From positions 1 to 32,349 of the forward strand of contig JABJKL010000057.1 in assembly GCA_018660405.1 (NCBI GenBank): a stretch of 32,349 nucleotides of DNA, read 5' to 3'. The notes beneath the pieces are model-generated. The model did not search any database. It saw nothing but the letters and a program-made list of their open reading frames with translations, and had not been told where the DNA came from. Shown in pieces: positions 15,930 through 24,807 of this stretch. The translations under genes and the position numbers were made by a program. This DNA is from Pseudomonadota bacterium. Its GTDB lineage: Bacteria > Pseudomonadota > Gammaproteobacteria > Arenicellales > Arenicellaceae. Positions within the stretch are counted from its first letter, which is position 1; each line of letters begins with the position of its first letter.

Positions 15930-17594
15930 TTATGCGAGTAATCTCTTGCCGTTTAAATTAGTGCCAAAACGACTTGCCAGAAGATCTAGCCCACGGCTGG
16001 AATAGTACAGAAGCAGCCACCCTGCCAGTACCGATAGAATTGCCATTGACCAGGGCCGCAGCAATGGTTGATATAGGTCACCCTCGTAAACAAGAATCGG
16101 GTCGGTTTCGCCAGGATTCGTACGGATAATGAGTTCATCGCCGTTTTGGCTAACTTCGGCAATACCGCTTACAGGGATTAGTTTTGCCACATCGAGCCCA
16201 AGGGGTCCCGTCAACCATGGGAACTCTATATTTAAATTTCTAATCCGGTAAGTTCCGGGAGCGTTACCGGGGTCGAAACGAAGCTTGTTTATTCGGAACT
16301 CGCGTATATTGAACGTTCGCGCCTCCCAGCGGCCTCCATCAATACGAAAAAATTTGGAGTCCTTTTCACTAAATTCGCTAGTTTCGGTGGTAAAAAACTG
16401 GGTCAGCGTAGGTTGCTCGGAATAGATCTCTGCCTGTATAGAAATCTGAAAATCAAACGGGTGTGTTGCGCGAATAACAAAAAACGCACAAATAAAAATA
16501 AAAATAGCGGAACGTGCGGCCAGTAATCGAGGGTTTTTTCTGTTCGATATTTTCCGCGCTAAATACTTGCCAAAAGCGATACCTGGTTTTTCGATAAGCA
16601 AGTAGCCGACCAGGGCCAACGCAAAAGAGGCAACGAAACAAGCAATGTTGAATTGCCAATTTGGGAGCTCGAAATCACGGACGTAAATGATAACGACGGG
16701 ATGCCACAGGTAAAAACCATAGCCAACGACACCCAATAAACGCAGCCAGGGATTACCCCAAAATCGCGATTTGTAACTGGCCACACCGATAACCAACAAC
16801 ATACATGCCGGATAAACGAAATGGCCCATTGCCCACATAGCCATCCAATCGGTAAAACCAATAAAGTGGCGATATTTTTCCGCAATGCCAACATCCAGGC
16901 CAAAACCCAAAATACCCAGCAAGCCCAAGCAAGTCAAAATCTTACCTACTCTGGGGGTAATCATAGGCTGGGCATGTACAGCAGCCATTCCCAATATAAA
17001 CGGTGTGAAGTAGGGCATGCCGCCATGTAGTACTAACACCATTTTATGTTCGAAGTACCACCAAACAGGAAAGGCCAGCGCTAGCAGAATAATCAAGCGA
17101 ATTTTGGGGTTAATGATAGGCGCCAGCACCAAGATCAAAAAGGGTAGAAATAGATAAAAAATCAGCTCGACTTTTATTGTCCATAAATGGTGGTCACCCA
17201 TTAGCCCAAGCAAATGTAGATTAATCCACAGCGGGTTAATTTCGCCCCAGGGTTGAGTCCAATACATACTCATCACGACTAGAACGACCACGAATAAGGG
17301 CACGATCCTGAAAAGTCGCCGGGTAAAATACGCAATAAGTGTGCCGCCCGTTGGTAGTGGTTGTTCTATGCGCAGAAACACCAGATACAGGAGGTAGCCG
17401 CTGAGCGTAAAGAAAAGCCAAACACCGACGGGGCCAAACACTACGTGGGGGACGGTTCCCAAGTGTTGTAGAAAAACCATTATTGCAGCTACCGCACGAA
17501 CTCCATCAAAGTTTTCAACCAGTGGGCCGGTTGAGGGCTTGTGGGTAATCAGTTGGTCGCGCCAATCAGTAATAGATTGCCAGAGGTTTGACAT
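15930..17594 (-). CDS. Acyltransferase family 3 membrane protein with an extra beta-rich domain
   Basis: A 554-residue polytopic membrane protein. Residues about 28-350 form the acyltransferase-3 (OafA/OatA-type) domain. The N-terminal NFDGVRAVAAIMVFLQH carries the conserved Arg and His, followed by GVWLFFTLSGYLLY and about ten membrane segments. Such enzymes O-acylate surface glycans, with the substrate unknown here. A roughly 130-residue hydrophilic, strand-rich segment (about 375-515) is inserted before a last membrane helix (about 520-540); it probably faces the periplasm. I do not recognise that segment's family. The gene is on the minus strand, opposite to its mnmE/mnmG neighbours, and its start is 196 bp from the preferred mnmG start. 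Confidence 0.85.
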   Translation of the reverse strand: MSNLWQSITDWRDQLITHKPSTGPLVENFDGVRAVAAIMVFLQHLGTVPHVVFGPVGVWLFFTLSGYLLYLVFLRIEQPLPTGGTLIAYFTRRLFRIVPLFVVVLVVMSMYWTQPWGEINPLWINLHLLGLMGDHHLWTIKVELIFYLFLPFLILVLAPIINPKIRLIILLALAFPVWWYFEHKMVLVLHGGMPYFTPFILGMAAVHAQPMITPRVGKILTCLGLLGILGFGLDVGIAEKYRHFIGFTDWMAMWAMGHFVYPACMLLVIGVASYKSRFWGNPWLRLLGVVGYGFYLWHPVVIIYVRDFELPNWQFNIACFVASFALALVGYLLIEKPGIAFGKYLARKISNRKNPRLLAARSAIFIFICAFFVIRATHPFDFQISIQAEIYSEQPTLTQFFTTETSEFSEKDSKFFRIDGGRWEARTFNIREFRINKLRFDPGNAPGTYRIRNLNIEFPWLTGPLGLDVAKLIPVSGIAEVSQNGDELIIRTNPGETDPILVYEGDLYQPLLRPWSMAILSVLAGWLLLYYSSRGLDLLASRFGTNLNGKRLLA

Positions 17595-17790
17595 GGTAAT
17601 TTTGTGCGGCTAAGAGGGCGCGCGTTAGTGTGCGGCCAACTTTACGAGGTTTCTGAATAAGTGTAAACAGCCCTTGCAGATCAGCGTGGCATATTGGCCC
17701 AAGTGTAGGCACCAACAAAACGAGAATTCCCTTTTATTATAAAAAACAATAGAATACGGCACCCTGTTTCTAAAGCCTTTGAGCGAGCAA

Positions 17791-19680
17791 ATGACATTTG
17801 CGAACCAACAATATGACGTCATTGTAGTTGGTGGCGGCCATGCAGGCACTGAGGCTGCTTTGGCGGCGGCACGCATGGGTGTTCGCACTTTATTGCTCAC
17901 GCAGAGCATCGAGACGATTGGTCAAATGTCGTGTAATCCGGCGATTGGCGGGATTGGCAAGGGGCATATAGTAAAAGAAGTGGACGCAATGGGTGGAGCC
18001 ATGGCTGAAGCAGTTGACCAGGCAGGAATACAATTTCGTGTGTTAAATGCGCGCAAGGGCCCAGCGGTCAGAGCTACGCGAGCCCAAGCGGACAGGATGC
18101 TATATAAGGCTGCGATTCGTAAAATCGTCGAAAATCAGCGGGGCTTGGATATATTTCAGCAGTCAGTTGATAACCTGATTATAGAAAATGATCAAGTATC
18201 GGGCGTCGTTACCCAAACAGGGGTTAAGCTTTACGCAGCGAATGTAGTATTGACTACAGGCACATTTCTCGGCGGCGTTATTCATATTGGTGAAGAAAAC
18301 CACCAGGGAGGGCGTGCCGGAGATCCGCCAGCGAATGCGCTTTCGAAATGCATTCGTAATCTACCCTTTCGGGTTTCAAGACTAAAGACCGGAACACCCG
18401 CAAGGCTTGACGGACGTACGCTTAACTACGAAGTAATGACACGTCAGCCCGGCGACCAGCCGGCCCCGGTGTTTTCTTTCCTGGGTTCGTCGCAACAGCA
18501 CCCAAGGCAGATAGATTGCCATATCACGCACACCAACGAAAGAACGCACGACATCATTCGCGGCGGACTTGATCGGTCACCGATGTATTCGGGCGCTATT
18601 GATGGTGTTGGCCCGCGGTATTGTCCGTCAATAGAAGATAAGGTTGTGCGATTTGCAGACCGTTCGAGCCATCAAATTTTCGTAGAACCCGAAGGTTTAA
18701 ACACGACAGCGGTATACCCCAACGGTATATCCACTTCATTGCCCTACGATGTTCAAGAAACGTTCATTCGCAGTATAGCGGGGTTTGAGTCGGCTCGAAT
18801 TACGCAACCTGGATACGCGATCGAATATGACTTCATGGATCCGCGCGATATAAAACCTACATTAGAGACGAAATTTGTGGGGGGGTTATTCTTCGCTGGC
18901 CAAATCAATGGTACGACAGGTTATGAAGAAGCCGCGGGGCAAGGGTTGTTAGCCGGTTTAAATGCGGGCTTGCGGGCTCAAGGTAAGCCCGGCTGGTATC
19001 CGCGGCGCGATCAGGCATACATCGGAGTGCTGGTTGACGATTTAACCACGGCAGGCACACAAGAACCCTATCGAATGTTCACTTCACGCGCGGAACACCG
19101 CTTGATTTTGCGAGAAGACAACGCTGATTTAAGGTTAACTGAAGTGGCCCGAGCGTTTGGTTTGATCGATGAGCGGAGATGGCGGGCATTTTGCCAGAAG
19201 CGTGAAAGTATCGAGACCGAACGGGCGCGGCTTTCGAAGCTGTTCTTACACCCAAACACTTCTGCGGCCGCGCAATATGCCGCGGCTACCGGAAAGGAAA
19301 TCGCCCACGAGGTAAATTCCCTGGAGTTGTTACGGCGGCCAGAAGTTAATTATGATCTATTGATTGGCCTGGATGGGTTTGGCCCCCCAGTAGAGGACGC
19401 AAGGGTGGCCGAGCAGCTTGAAATTCAAGCGCGCTATCACGGGTATATTAAGCGTCAAAACATGGAAATTGAAAAGCGGCGCAAGCACGAGGAAACCGTA
19501 CTGCCAATGGAAATGAATTATGCCGGGGTAACAGGGCTATCGAACGAAGTTAAACAAAAACTTGCTGACCATCGGCCCGGCACTATTGGGCAAGCGTCGC
19601 GGATTTCAGGGGTAACACCCGCATCGATTTCTTTATTGCTGGTGTATTTAAAAAAGCGGGCGATCGTCAGGGCGGCCTAA
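17791..19680 (+). CDS. mnmG: tRNA uridine 5-carboxymethylaminomethyl modification enzyme MnmG (GidA)
   Basis: FAD-dependent partner of MnmE in wobble-uridine modification. The N-terminal FAD motif VVGGGHAGTEAALAAARMG (about 11-29) is followed by GQMSCNPAIGGIGKGH, DQAGIQFRVLNARKGPAVRATRAQADR in two adjoining blocks, GTFLGG, and the later GQINGTTGYEEAAGQGLLAG block that closes the FAD site. The C-terminal helical domain ends near RISGVTPASISLLLVYLKK. The ATG at 17791 has GAGCGA at fitting distance and gives 629 residues, the same as E. coli; a TTG four codons upstream is the alternative. It diverges from the acyltransferase gene. Confidence 0.97.
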   Translation: MTFANQQYDVIVVGGGHAGTEAALAAARMGVRTLLLTQSIETIGQMSCNPAIGGIGKGHIVKEVDAMGGAMAEAVDQAGIQFRVLNARKGPAVRATRAQADRMLYKAAIRKIVENQRGLDIFQQSVDNLIIENDQVSGVVTQTGVKLYAANVVLTTGTFLGGVIHIGEENHQGGRAGDPPANALSKCIRNLPFRVSRLKTGTPARLDGRTLNYEVMTRQPGDQPAPVFSFLGSSQQHPRQIDCHITHTNERTHDIIRGGLDRSPMYSGAIDGVGPRYCPSIEDKVVRFADRSSHQIFVEPEGLNTTAVYPNGISTSLPYDVQETFIRSIAGFESARITQPGYAIEYDFMDPRDIKPTLETKFVGGLFFAGQINGTTGYEEAAGQGLLAGLNAGLRAQGKPGWYPRRDQAYIGVLVDDLTTAGTQEPYRMFTSRAEHRLILREDNADLRLTEVARAFGLIDERRWRAFCQKRESIETERARLSKLFLHPNTSAAAQYAAATGKEIAHEVNSLELLRRPEVNYDLLIGLDGFGPPVEDARVAEQLEIQARYHGYIKRQNMEIEKRRKHEETVLPMEMNYAGVTGLSNEVKQKLADHRPGTIGQASRISGVTPASISLLLVYLKKRAIVRAA

Positions 19681-19726
19681 ACTAAACCCGGTAATGCGCC
19701 CGCCAGTGAAATGCTGGCCCCTGGCG

Positions 19727-20437
19727 TTAAAGCGGAATAAACATCGCGGTTGCTAGTCTGCGCACACCGGTTTCAACCAGTCGACCGGAGCCACCACCTA
19801 ACATGTCAACCACTAGACCCTGGTAGTCAATAATCCGGTTTATTAAGCGATCAAAGCTGGTGTTAAGCTCGGTTGGGCTATAAGAATTAGAAATCAGCAT
19901 AAGCCCGCCATCTGGAAGTTGCTTATTGTTTAGTCGCCAATGAGTTATTTCAATATTCCGCGCGGAGTCATATATTTTTTGAGGGTTTATATGATCCAAT
20001 ATAAAGAATTCGGTTTTGTTGTTGTACGATTCCATGATCATACTGCCTAGTCCGACCGTGAACGCCAAAACACGGTCTCCGTCAAAGTGCTCGCTGAAAG
20101 CCAGCTCTAAAGCTTCAATAGACGCTTTGCCTAGGAGTTCATCATGAAACCAGTGTGGCCCGTCGTTGCCAAAGACCTGCAGTAAGCGGGAATCGATGGT
20201 TGTGCCGGGTACCGCTTTGGCAAGTTCTCGCGGATTGCGGCGGTACAGCTTGACCATTAAAGAGTTTACAGACTCGATTTGGCTGGCGACAATTAATTCG
20301 TACACTTTGCCCGAGTCTGATTTAGCCAGATTTCTGACTTGAAAGCTTTCAAGCCCGGTTGATGCGCAGGCGCTTATCAACGTGGCACAGATAATGCTGT
20401 AAAGTGAAACAAAGGGCTTTGAGGATATTTGCGGCAT
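19727..20437 (-). CDS. Lipoprotein of unknown function
   Basis: A 236-residue protein that I cannot assign to a family. It starts with a lipoprotein signal (about 1-23) with lipobox ISAC. A helical region (about 30-75) is followed by a mixed region with PHWFHDELLGKASIEALELAF and FTVGLGSMIMESYNNKTEFFILDHINPQKIYDSARNIEI, quoted here as two nearby pieces. A C-terminal stretch has DMLGGGSGRLVETGVRRLATAMF, where the Gly-rich turn is the most striking motif. It starts 12 bp after the stop codon of the M13 peptidase gene on the same strand. The two are probably co-transcribed and act in the envelope. It ends convergently 46 bp from mnmG. Confidence 0.75.
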   Translation of the reverse strand: MPQISSKPFVSLYSIICATLISACASTGLESFQVRNLAKSDSGKVYELIVASQIESVNSLMVKLYRRNPRELAKAVPGTTIDSRLLQVFGNDGPHWFHDELLGKASIEALELAFSEHFDGDRVLAFTVGLGSMIMESYNNKTEFFILDHINPQKIYDSARNIEITHWRLNNKQLPDGGLMLISNSYSPTELNTSFDRLINRIIDYQGLVVDMLGGGSGRLVETGVRRLATAMFIPL

Positions 20438-20449
20438 GGCAAACAGCGG

Positions 20450-22489
20450 CTACCAAATTTTAACGCGCTCGCTTATTGGAAGATACAAGCGCCCATTTTC
20501 AGTCACATTAAATGCGGTATAAAATTCAGGCACGTTACGCACTACGCCATTTACTCGAAAGCGGAACGGAGAATGTGAATCCGTAGCGATTCGTTGCCGT
20601 AAGGCTTGATCGCGATATTTGCCAGCGAACCCCTGAGCCCAACCGATAAATACTCGTTGCTCGCCGGAAAAACCATCGATCTCCGGTGCGGAGGCGTTGG
20701 AAAGAGACATCTTATAGGCCTTCATCGCAATGCTCAGTCCACCCAGGTCGCCAATATTTTCTCCCAGGGTGAATTCTCCGTTTACAGGCAGATCGTCTAA
20801 AACGGTATAGCTGCTGTATTGTGCAACCAATTTTTCGGTTCGCTGCTCGAACTCTTTGCGGTCCTCGTCAGACCACCAGTTACGCAGCACGCCGTCACCA
20901 TCGAAGGTGCTACCCATATCGTCAAAACCATGGCCAATTTCGTGACCAATCACCCCGCCAATTGCGCCATAGTTAATCGCGTCGTCTGCCGCCAGGTCAA
21001 AAAAAGGTGGTTGCAGAATAGCGGCGGGAAAAACGATCTCATTGAGCGAGGGGTTGTAGTAGGCATTCACCGTTTGCGGCGTCATCGACCATTCGTGTTT
21101 GAGCACAGGGCCTTTAAGTTTTTCTATGGCACGGTTGTGTTCAACCAGAGTCGCACGCTCAAGATTGCCAAACAAATCATCGGCAGTTATCTCGAGCTTT
21201 GAATAATCTTTCCAGATATCGGGGTAGCCTATTTTGGGAGTAAATTTGGCCAGCTTATCCAGGGCCTCGATTCGGGTTTCTTCACCCATCCAGGCGAGAC
21301 TACCAATGCTTTCTTTGTACGCGGCAACCAGATTATTAACCAGCGCGACCATGCGTTCTTTGGCCTCTGGCGGAAAGTGCTTTTTCACGTAAACTTTTCC
21401 GACCAGCTCACCGACCACACCATTCACCCGATCAACGCCACGACGCCATAAAGGGCGTTGTTCCTCGGTGCCATTCAATACCGTGCCGTAGAAGTTGAAG
21501 TTTTGCTTGTCCAGGGCTTCGGTAAGAGAGCTGGCGTTTTGGTTAAGTACCGCCCAGCGTAACCACAGCTTCCAGTCTTCAAGGGGCGTGTTTACTATGA
21601 CGGCATCCAGGCCGGTGACATACGCGGGTTGGCCGACGACCAACACCTCCAAATCCGGCACTCCAGAAGTTTCCAGAAAAACATCCCATGCCAGCGCCGG
21701 ACTGAGGCTTGTAAGCTCGCTGCGGGTCTTGGGGTTATACATCTTGGCCATATCGCGCGTCTCTTCTTTGCGCAAATGGTTGGCAGCAAAACGTGTTTCC
21801 AGTGCGAGGATGGTTTGCGCACCATTTTCTATCAAATCAAAGTCGGCCAGTTGGAACATGGCCGCAATATGCTCAACGTAGGCGGTTCTAATTTCGGCAA
21901 ATTTTTGGTCCTCGTCAAGATAGTACTCACGGTCAGGAAGCCCGAGACCACTTTGCCAGGCGTAGATTGCGTAACGTGTAGGATCAGCCATGTCCGGATA
22001 CAGGCTCAGGCTGAGGGGAGTATCAACACCCAAAGTGTTGAGCCAGCCGAAAGTGCGGGCCAGCGAGCTGTGATCGTTAATGTCATCGATTCTTTTCAGC
22101 GCCGGATCAAGCGGTTTTACCCCTAGGCGCTCACGAGTCTCGGTGTCCAGAAAAGAGCGATAAAGGTCACCCACTTTTTGTTCGTCGCTACCGGCCATGG
22201 CGGTTGCATCGGCAAGCTCATCAATGATTGCGCGAACATCTTCTTGAGATTTGTCTCGCAAAAGATCAAAGGTGCCAAAGCGCGATTTGTCAGCGGGAAT
22301 CTCAGCGCTGTCTAACCAGCCGCCGTTCACGTATGAGAAAAAATCATCCTCAGGCGCTATTGAGTTGTTCATGTTGTCCACGAGGACGCCCGACACTAAT
22401 GGCGGAACAGAGTCGCTGCAAGCAGCGATAGTCAGCGTTGCGCAAATTATTAAAATACGGGAGTGATGCAAAATAGTTCTGGCTGACAT
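20450..22489 (-). CDS. M13 family (neprilysin/PepO-like) zinc metallopeptidase, lipoprotein
   Basis: A gluzincin that cleaves small peptides, probably attached to the outside of a membrane. The lipoprotein signal ends in lipobox IAAC. The large helical M13 N-terminal domain follows (beginning DDFFSYVNGGWLDSAEIPADKS). The catalytic part near residue 500 has NAYYNPSLNEIVFPAAILQPPFF, then HEIGHGFDDMGSTFDGDG with the HExxH zinc motif, and ENIGDLGGLSIAMKAY with the third ligand Glu. All catalytic residues are present, and the length of about 680 is normal. I chose ATG 22489, preceded by AAGG at good spacing; ATG 22504 would add MKVHA. It is upstream of the unknown lipoprotein gene. Confidence 0.92.
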   Translation of the reverse strand: MSARTILHHSRILIICATLTIAACSDSVPPLVSGVLVDNMNNSIAPEDDFFSYVNGGWLDSAEIPADKSRFGTFDLLRDKSQEDVRAIIDELADATAMAGSDEQKVGDLYRSFLDTETRERLGVKPLDPALKRIDDINDHSSLARTFGWLNTLGVDTPLSLSLYPDMADPTRYAIYAWQSGLGLPDREYYLDEDQKFAEIRTAYVEHIAAMFQLADFDLIENGAQTILALETRFAANHLRKEETRDMAKMYNPKTRSELTSLSPALAWDVFLETSGVPDLEVLVVGQPAYVTGLDAVIVNTPLEDWKLWLRWAVLNQNASSLTEALDKQNFNFYGTVLNGTEEQRPLWRRGVDRVNGVVGELVGKVYVKKHFPPEAKERMVALVNNLVAAYKESIGSLAWMGEETRIEALDKLAKFTPKIGYPDIWKDYSKLEITADDLFGNLERATLVEHNRAIEKLKGPVLKHEWSMTPQTVNAYYNPSLNEIVFPAAILQPPFFDLAADDAINYGAIGGVIGHEIGHGFDDMGSTFDGDGVLRNWWSDEDRKEFEQRTEKLVAQYSSYTVLDDLPVNGEFTLGENIGDLGGLSIAMKAYKMSLSNASAPEIDGFSGEQRVFIGWAQGFAGKYRDQALRQRIATDSHSPFRFRVNGVVRNVPEFYTAFNVTENGRLYLPISERVKIW

Positions 22490-22653
22490 AGCATGGACCT
22501 TCATGGCGATAGATTCGATGGTTTAATACTCTACGTCAAGAGTTTATACAAAGGCGTCCTTGGTGAACAGCTAGTGTTGTGGATTAAATAGACTACACCA
22601 GATGACGACAGCGTAACGCAAATTTACGGGGTGGTTTTTGATAGAGATGGGCG

Positions 22654-22980
22654 ATGGGCAGGCGAGTATTTAACACACTGGGAGCAAGTGACGAAGAGCT
22701 TGAGGGCTTGAGGCAAGCATTGGATGGCGCGGAAATAGCATTTTACGAAACCCACGCTGGCTTTTGGGGTGTTGGCACGCCGGCCCTGTGGATCCACGAT
22801 GCTACACAGTACGATACAGCCAGAGGTGTTATAAACGCCTTTGAGCAAGAGTGGGGCAATACCCTGTCCGAAGAAACGGGCTCTTATATCTCTCAAATCA
22901 ATTGGCGATTGGTGCCCGCGTTTATATTTTTAATCGGTGCTGTTATATGGATGTGTTTGGCATTTTTTCGTTTTGGCTAA
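22654..22980 (+). CDS. Small DUF6164-like protein with C-terminal membrane helix
   Basis: A 108-residue protein. Residues 3-70 resemble, by eye, the small DUF6164-type domain: a strand RRVFNTLG, a helix DEELEGLRQALDG, a strand IAFYETHAGFWGVGTPALWI and a helix TARGVINAFEQEW, a fold suggestive of a ferredoxin-like alpha/beta sandwich. Residues about 86-105 (VPAFIFLIGAVIWMCLAFF) form one membrane helix. The function is unknown. It lies between the M13 peptidase (divergent) and the hisC-type gene (same strand, 84 bp downstream), and may be the first gene of a small plus-strand unit. The family name is from memory and not certain. Confidence 0.7.
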   Translation: MGRRVFNTLGASDEELEGLRQALDGAEIAFYETHAGFWGVGTPALWIHDATQYDTARGVINAFEQEWGNTLSEETGSYISQINWRLVPAFIFLIGAVIWMCLAFFRFG

Positions 22981-23064
22981 TTCAGGGCTTATCTGCTTCG
23001 CTTGAAGGCCGTCTGTGTTTTAATTGGCGTTATGAAACTTAATCGATAAAGCACATTTCAAAAC

Positions 23065-24129
23065 ATGCCTAAATTTTGGAATGACCGAATTAATACCCTC
23101 ACGCCATATGTTCCAGGAGAGCAGCCGCGAGATCAGGGATTACTCAAGCTGAATACGAATGAATGCCCCTACGGGCCTTCGCCCGCAGCGTTACAGGCGA
23201 TCGAGGCGACGATCGGTAATAACCTGATGCGTTACCCAGACCCGCACGCGACCAAGTTGTGTGCCAGCATTGCCGAGTTTTACTCTCTTGGAGCCGAACA
23301 GGTATTTGTCGGTAACGGTTCAGACGAAGTCCTGGCGCATATTTTTGGTGGCTTGTTTAGTAATACTGGTGCCGTTCTTTCATCCGAAATTACCTACGGG
23401 TTTTACCCGATTTACTGCCGGTATTTTGGTTTGCAATACCAGGCAATTCCTGTTCAGGATGACTTATCGATAAGTGTGGATTCGTTGTTGGACGCGTCAA
23501 GTCGTTGCGGAGGAATTATTTTGGCAAACCCCAATGCTGCGACCGGAATGGCATTGAGCCTTGGTGAAATAGCTCGACTACTGACCGCGAATCCCGACAC
23601 AACGGTGGTAATTGATGAGGCATACGCCGATTTTGGTACCGACTCAGCCATCGCTTTGTTATCCGATCATGCCAACCTGGTGGTGGTACAAACGTGCTCG
23701 AAATCTCGTGGTTTAGCAGGCTTGCGTGTTGGCATGGCTTTAGGTTCGCAGGAAATGATCGAAGGGCTTAACCGGATGAAGGACAGCTTTAATTCCTACC
23801 CGCTTGATCAGCTTGCTCAAGCGGGAGCCGCCGCCGCTTTTACAGACAAAGCGTATTTTGATCAAACACGAAACAAGATTATTGCCACGCGAGGGCGATT
23901 TGCTTCAGAAGTAGAATCGGCGGGTTATGAGTGCGTTCCTTCGGTTGCCAATTTCCTTTTGATTCGGCATCCGAAGCTCAGTGGTGATGAGTTTTATAGC
24001 CAGTTACGTGAACGAGGAATTCTGGTGCGCCATCTGACTGATCAAAGGCTTGTACCGTATGTTCGTATAAGCATTGGTACGGATGAGCAAATGGATCAAG
24101 TGGTTACTGTGTTACATGAGCTAGTTTAG
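23065..24129 (+). CDS. hisC: Histidinol-phosphate aminotransferase (HisC-like)
   Basis: PLP-dependent aminotransferase of fold type I, expected to convert imidazole-acetol phosphate and glutamate to histidinol phosphate. HisC-type marks in the 354 residues are LNTNECPYGPSP (about 28-39), RYPDP (about 53-57), VGNGSDEVL (about 79-87), ILANPNAATGMA (about 150-161), the DEAYADF block, and TCSKSRGLAGLRVGMA, which holds the PLP lysine. The C-terminus has VRISIGTDEQM. The ANPNAATG segment differs from the common PNNPTG. No other histidine genes are nearby; it sits 20 bp before rsmG. Other HisC-family substrates (aromatic amino acids) cannot be excluded. Confidence 0.88.
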   Translation: MPKFWNDRINTLTPYVPGEQPRDQGLLKLNTNECPYGPSPAALQAIEATIGNNLMRYPDPHATKLCASIAEFYSLGAEQVFVGNGSDEVLAHIFGGLFSNTGAVLSSEITYGFYPIYCRYFGLQYQAIPVQDDLSISVDSLLDASSRCGGIILANPNAATGMALSLGEIARLLTANPDTTVVIDEAYADFGTDSAIALLSDHANLVVVQTCSKSRGLAGLRVGMALGSQEMIEGLNRMKDSFNSYPLDQLAQAGAAAAFTDKAYFDQTRNKIIATRGRFASEVESAGYECVPSVANFLLIRHPKLSGDEFYSQLRERGILVRHLTDQRLVPYVRISIGTDEQMDQVVTVLHELV

Positions 24130-24149
24130 GACGCTACACTAACGTAGTT

Positions 24150-24797
24150 ATGACTGACAAGAAGGAAGCGCATGCGCGGCTAGCGCAATATGCTAATGAA
24201 TACAGTCTTGACGCCAAAAAAATAGACTTGTTAATTGAATATTTGGCGCTGTTGCGACAGTGGAATGGAAGCCATAATCTCACGTCTATAGTGGATTGGT
24301 TAGAAATGGTGGATTTGCATGTGTTAGATGCTTTGACAGTGTTACCGTTTATATACGGGAAGGCAGTTTTGGATGTGGGTAGTGGTGCCGGCGTTCCTGG
24401 CATCCCGCTAGCGATCGCATGTTCAGAACTCGCCGTTCATTCGGTAGATAGCCGACGAAAAAAAATCCAATTTCAAATACACGCGCAACACGCCTTGGGG
24501 GTAACAAACTTTTTTCCTGTTCATAGCCGGGTTGAGCAATATCAGCCAGGCCAAAAATTTGATACGCTCGCTTGCCGCGCATTTGCCTCGCTCGAATTGT
24601 TTGTAAAAAGTAGCATTGATTTATGTAAACCAAATGGCAGGCTGCTTGCGATGAAGGGCGCTTATCCAGCCGATGAGCTAGAGAAACTAAGCCCGGAAGT
24701 AGTAGATGTGATTGCCGTTCACGAATTGAGCATTCCCGGGCGAGCGTTGACGAGCCGCCATCTTGTCGAGATGGCGCCTGCAAATTGTAAGAATTAG
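24150..24797 (+). CDS. rsmG: 16S rRNA (guanine527-N7)-methyltransferase RsmG (GidB)
   Basis: SAM-dependent methyltransferase that makes m7G527 in 16S rRNA; loss gives low-level streptomycin resistance in other bacteria. The 215-residue protein has the N-terminal helical part with the family phrase RQWNGSHNLTSI (about 37-48). The Rossmann core has LDVGSGAGVPGIPLAIA (SAM loop, about 74-90), VDSRRKKIQF, and the later TLACRAFASL and MKGAYP motifs. All are where expected for RsmG. The gene usually follows mnmG directly; here four genes intervene. It lies 20 bp after the hisC-like gene and 10 bp before the parA start, so it is probably in one transcript with parAB. Confidence 0.96.
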   Translation: MTDKKEAHARLAQYANEYSLDAKKIDLLIEYLALLRQWNGSHNLTSIVDWLEMVDLHVLDALTVLPFIYGKAVLDVGSGAGVPGIPLAIACSELAVHSVDSRRKKIQFQIHAQHALGVTNFFPVHSRVEQYQPGQKFDTLACRAFASLELFVKSSIDLCKPNGRLLAMKGAYPADELEKLSPEVVDVIAVHELSIPGRALTSRHLVEMAPANCKN

Positions 24798-24807
24798 AAA
24801 GGCTAGC

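Noticed and set aside
19701..19726. Possible hairpins between mnmG and the lipoprotein gene (GCCAG/CTGGC or CGCCAG/CTGGCG)
   Set aside because: The stems are only 5-6 bp and no T-run follows on either strand, so a terminator call is not supported.
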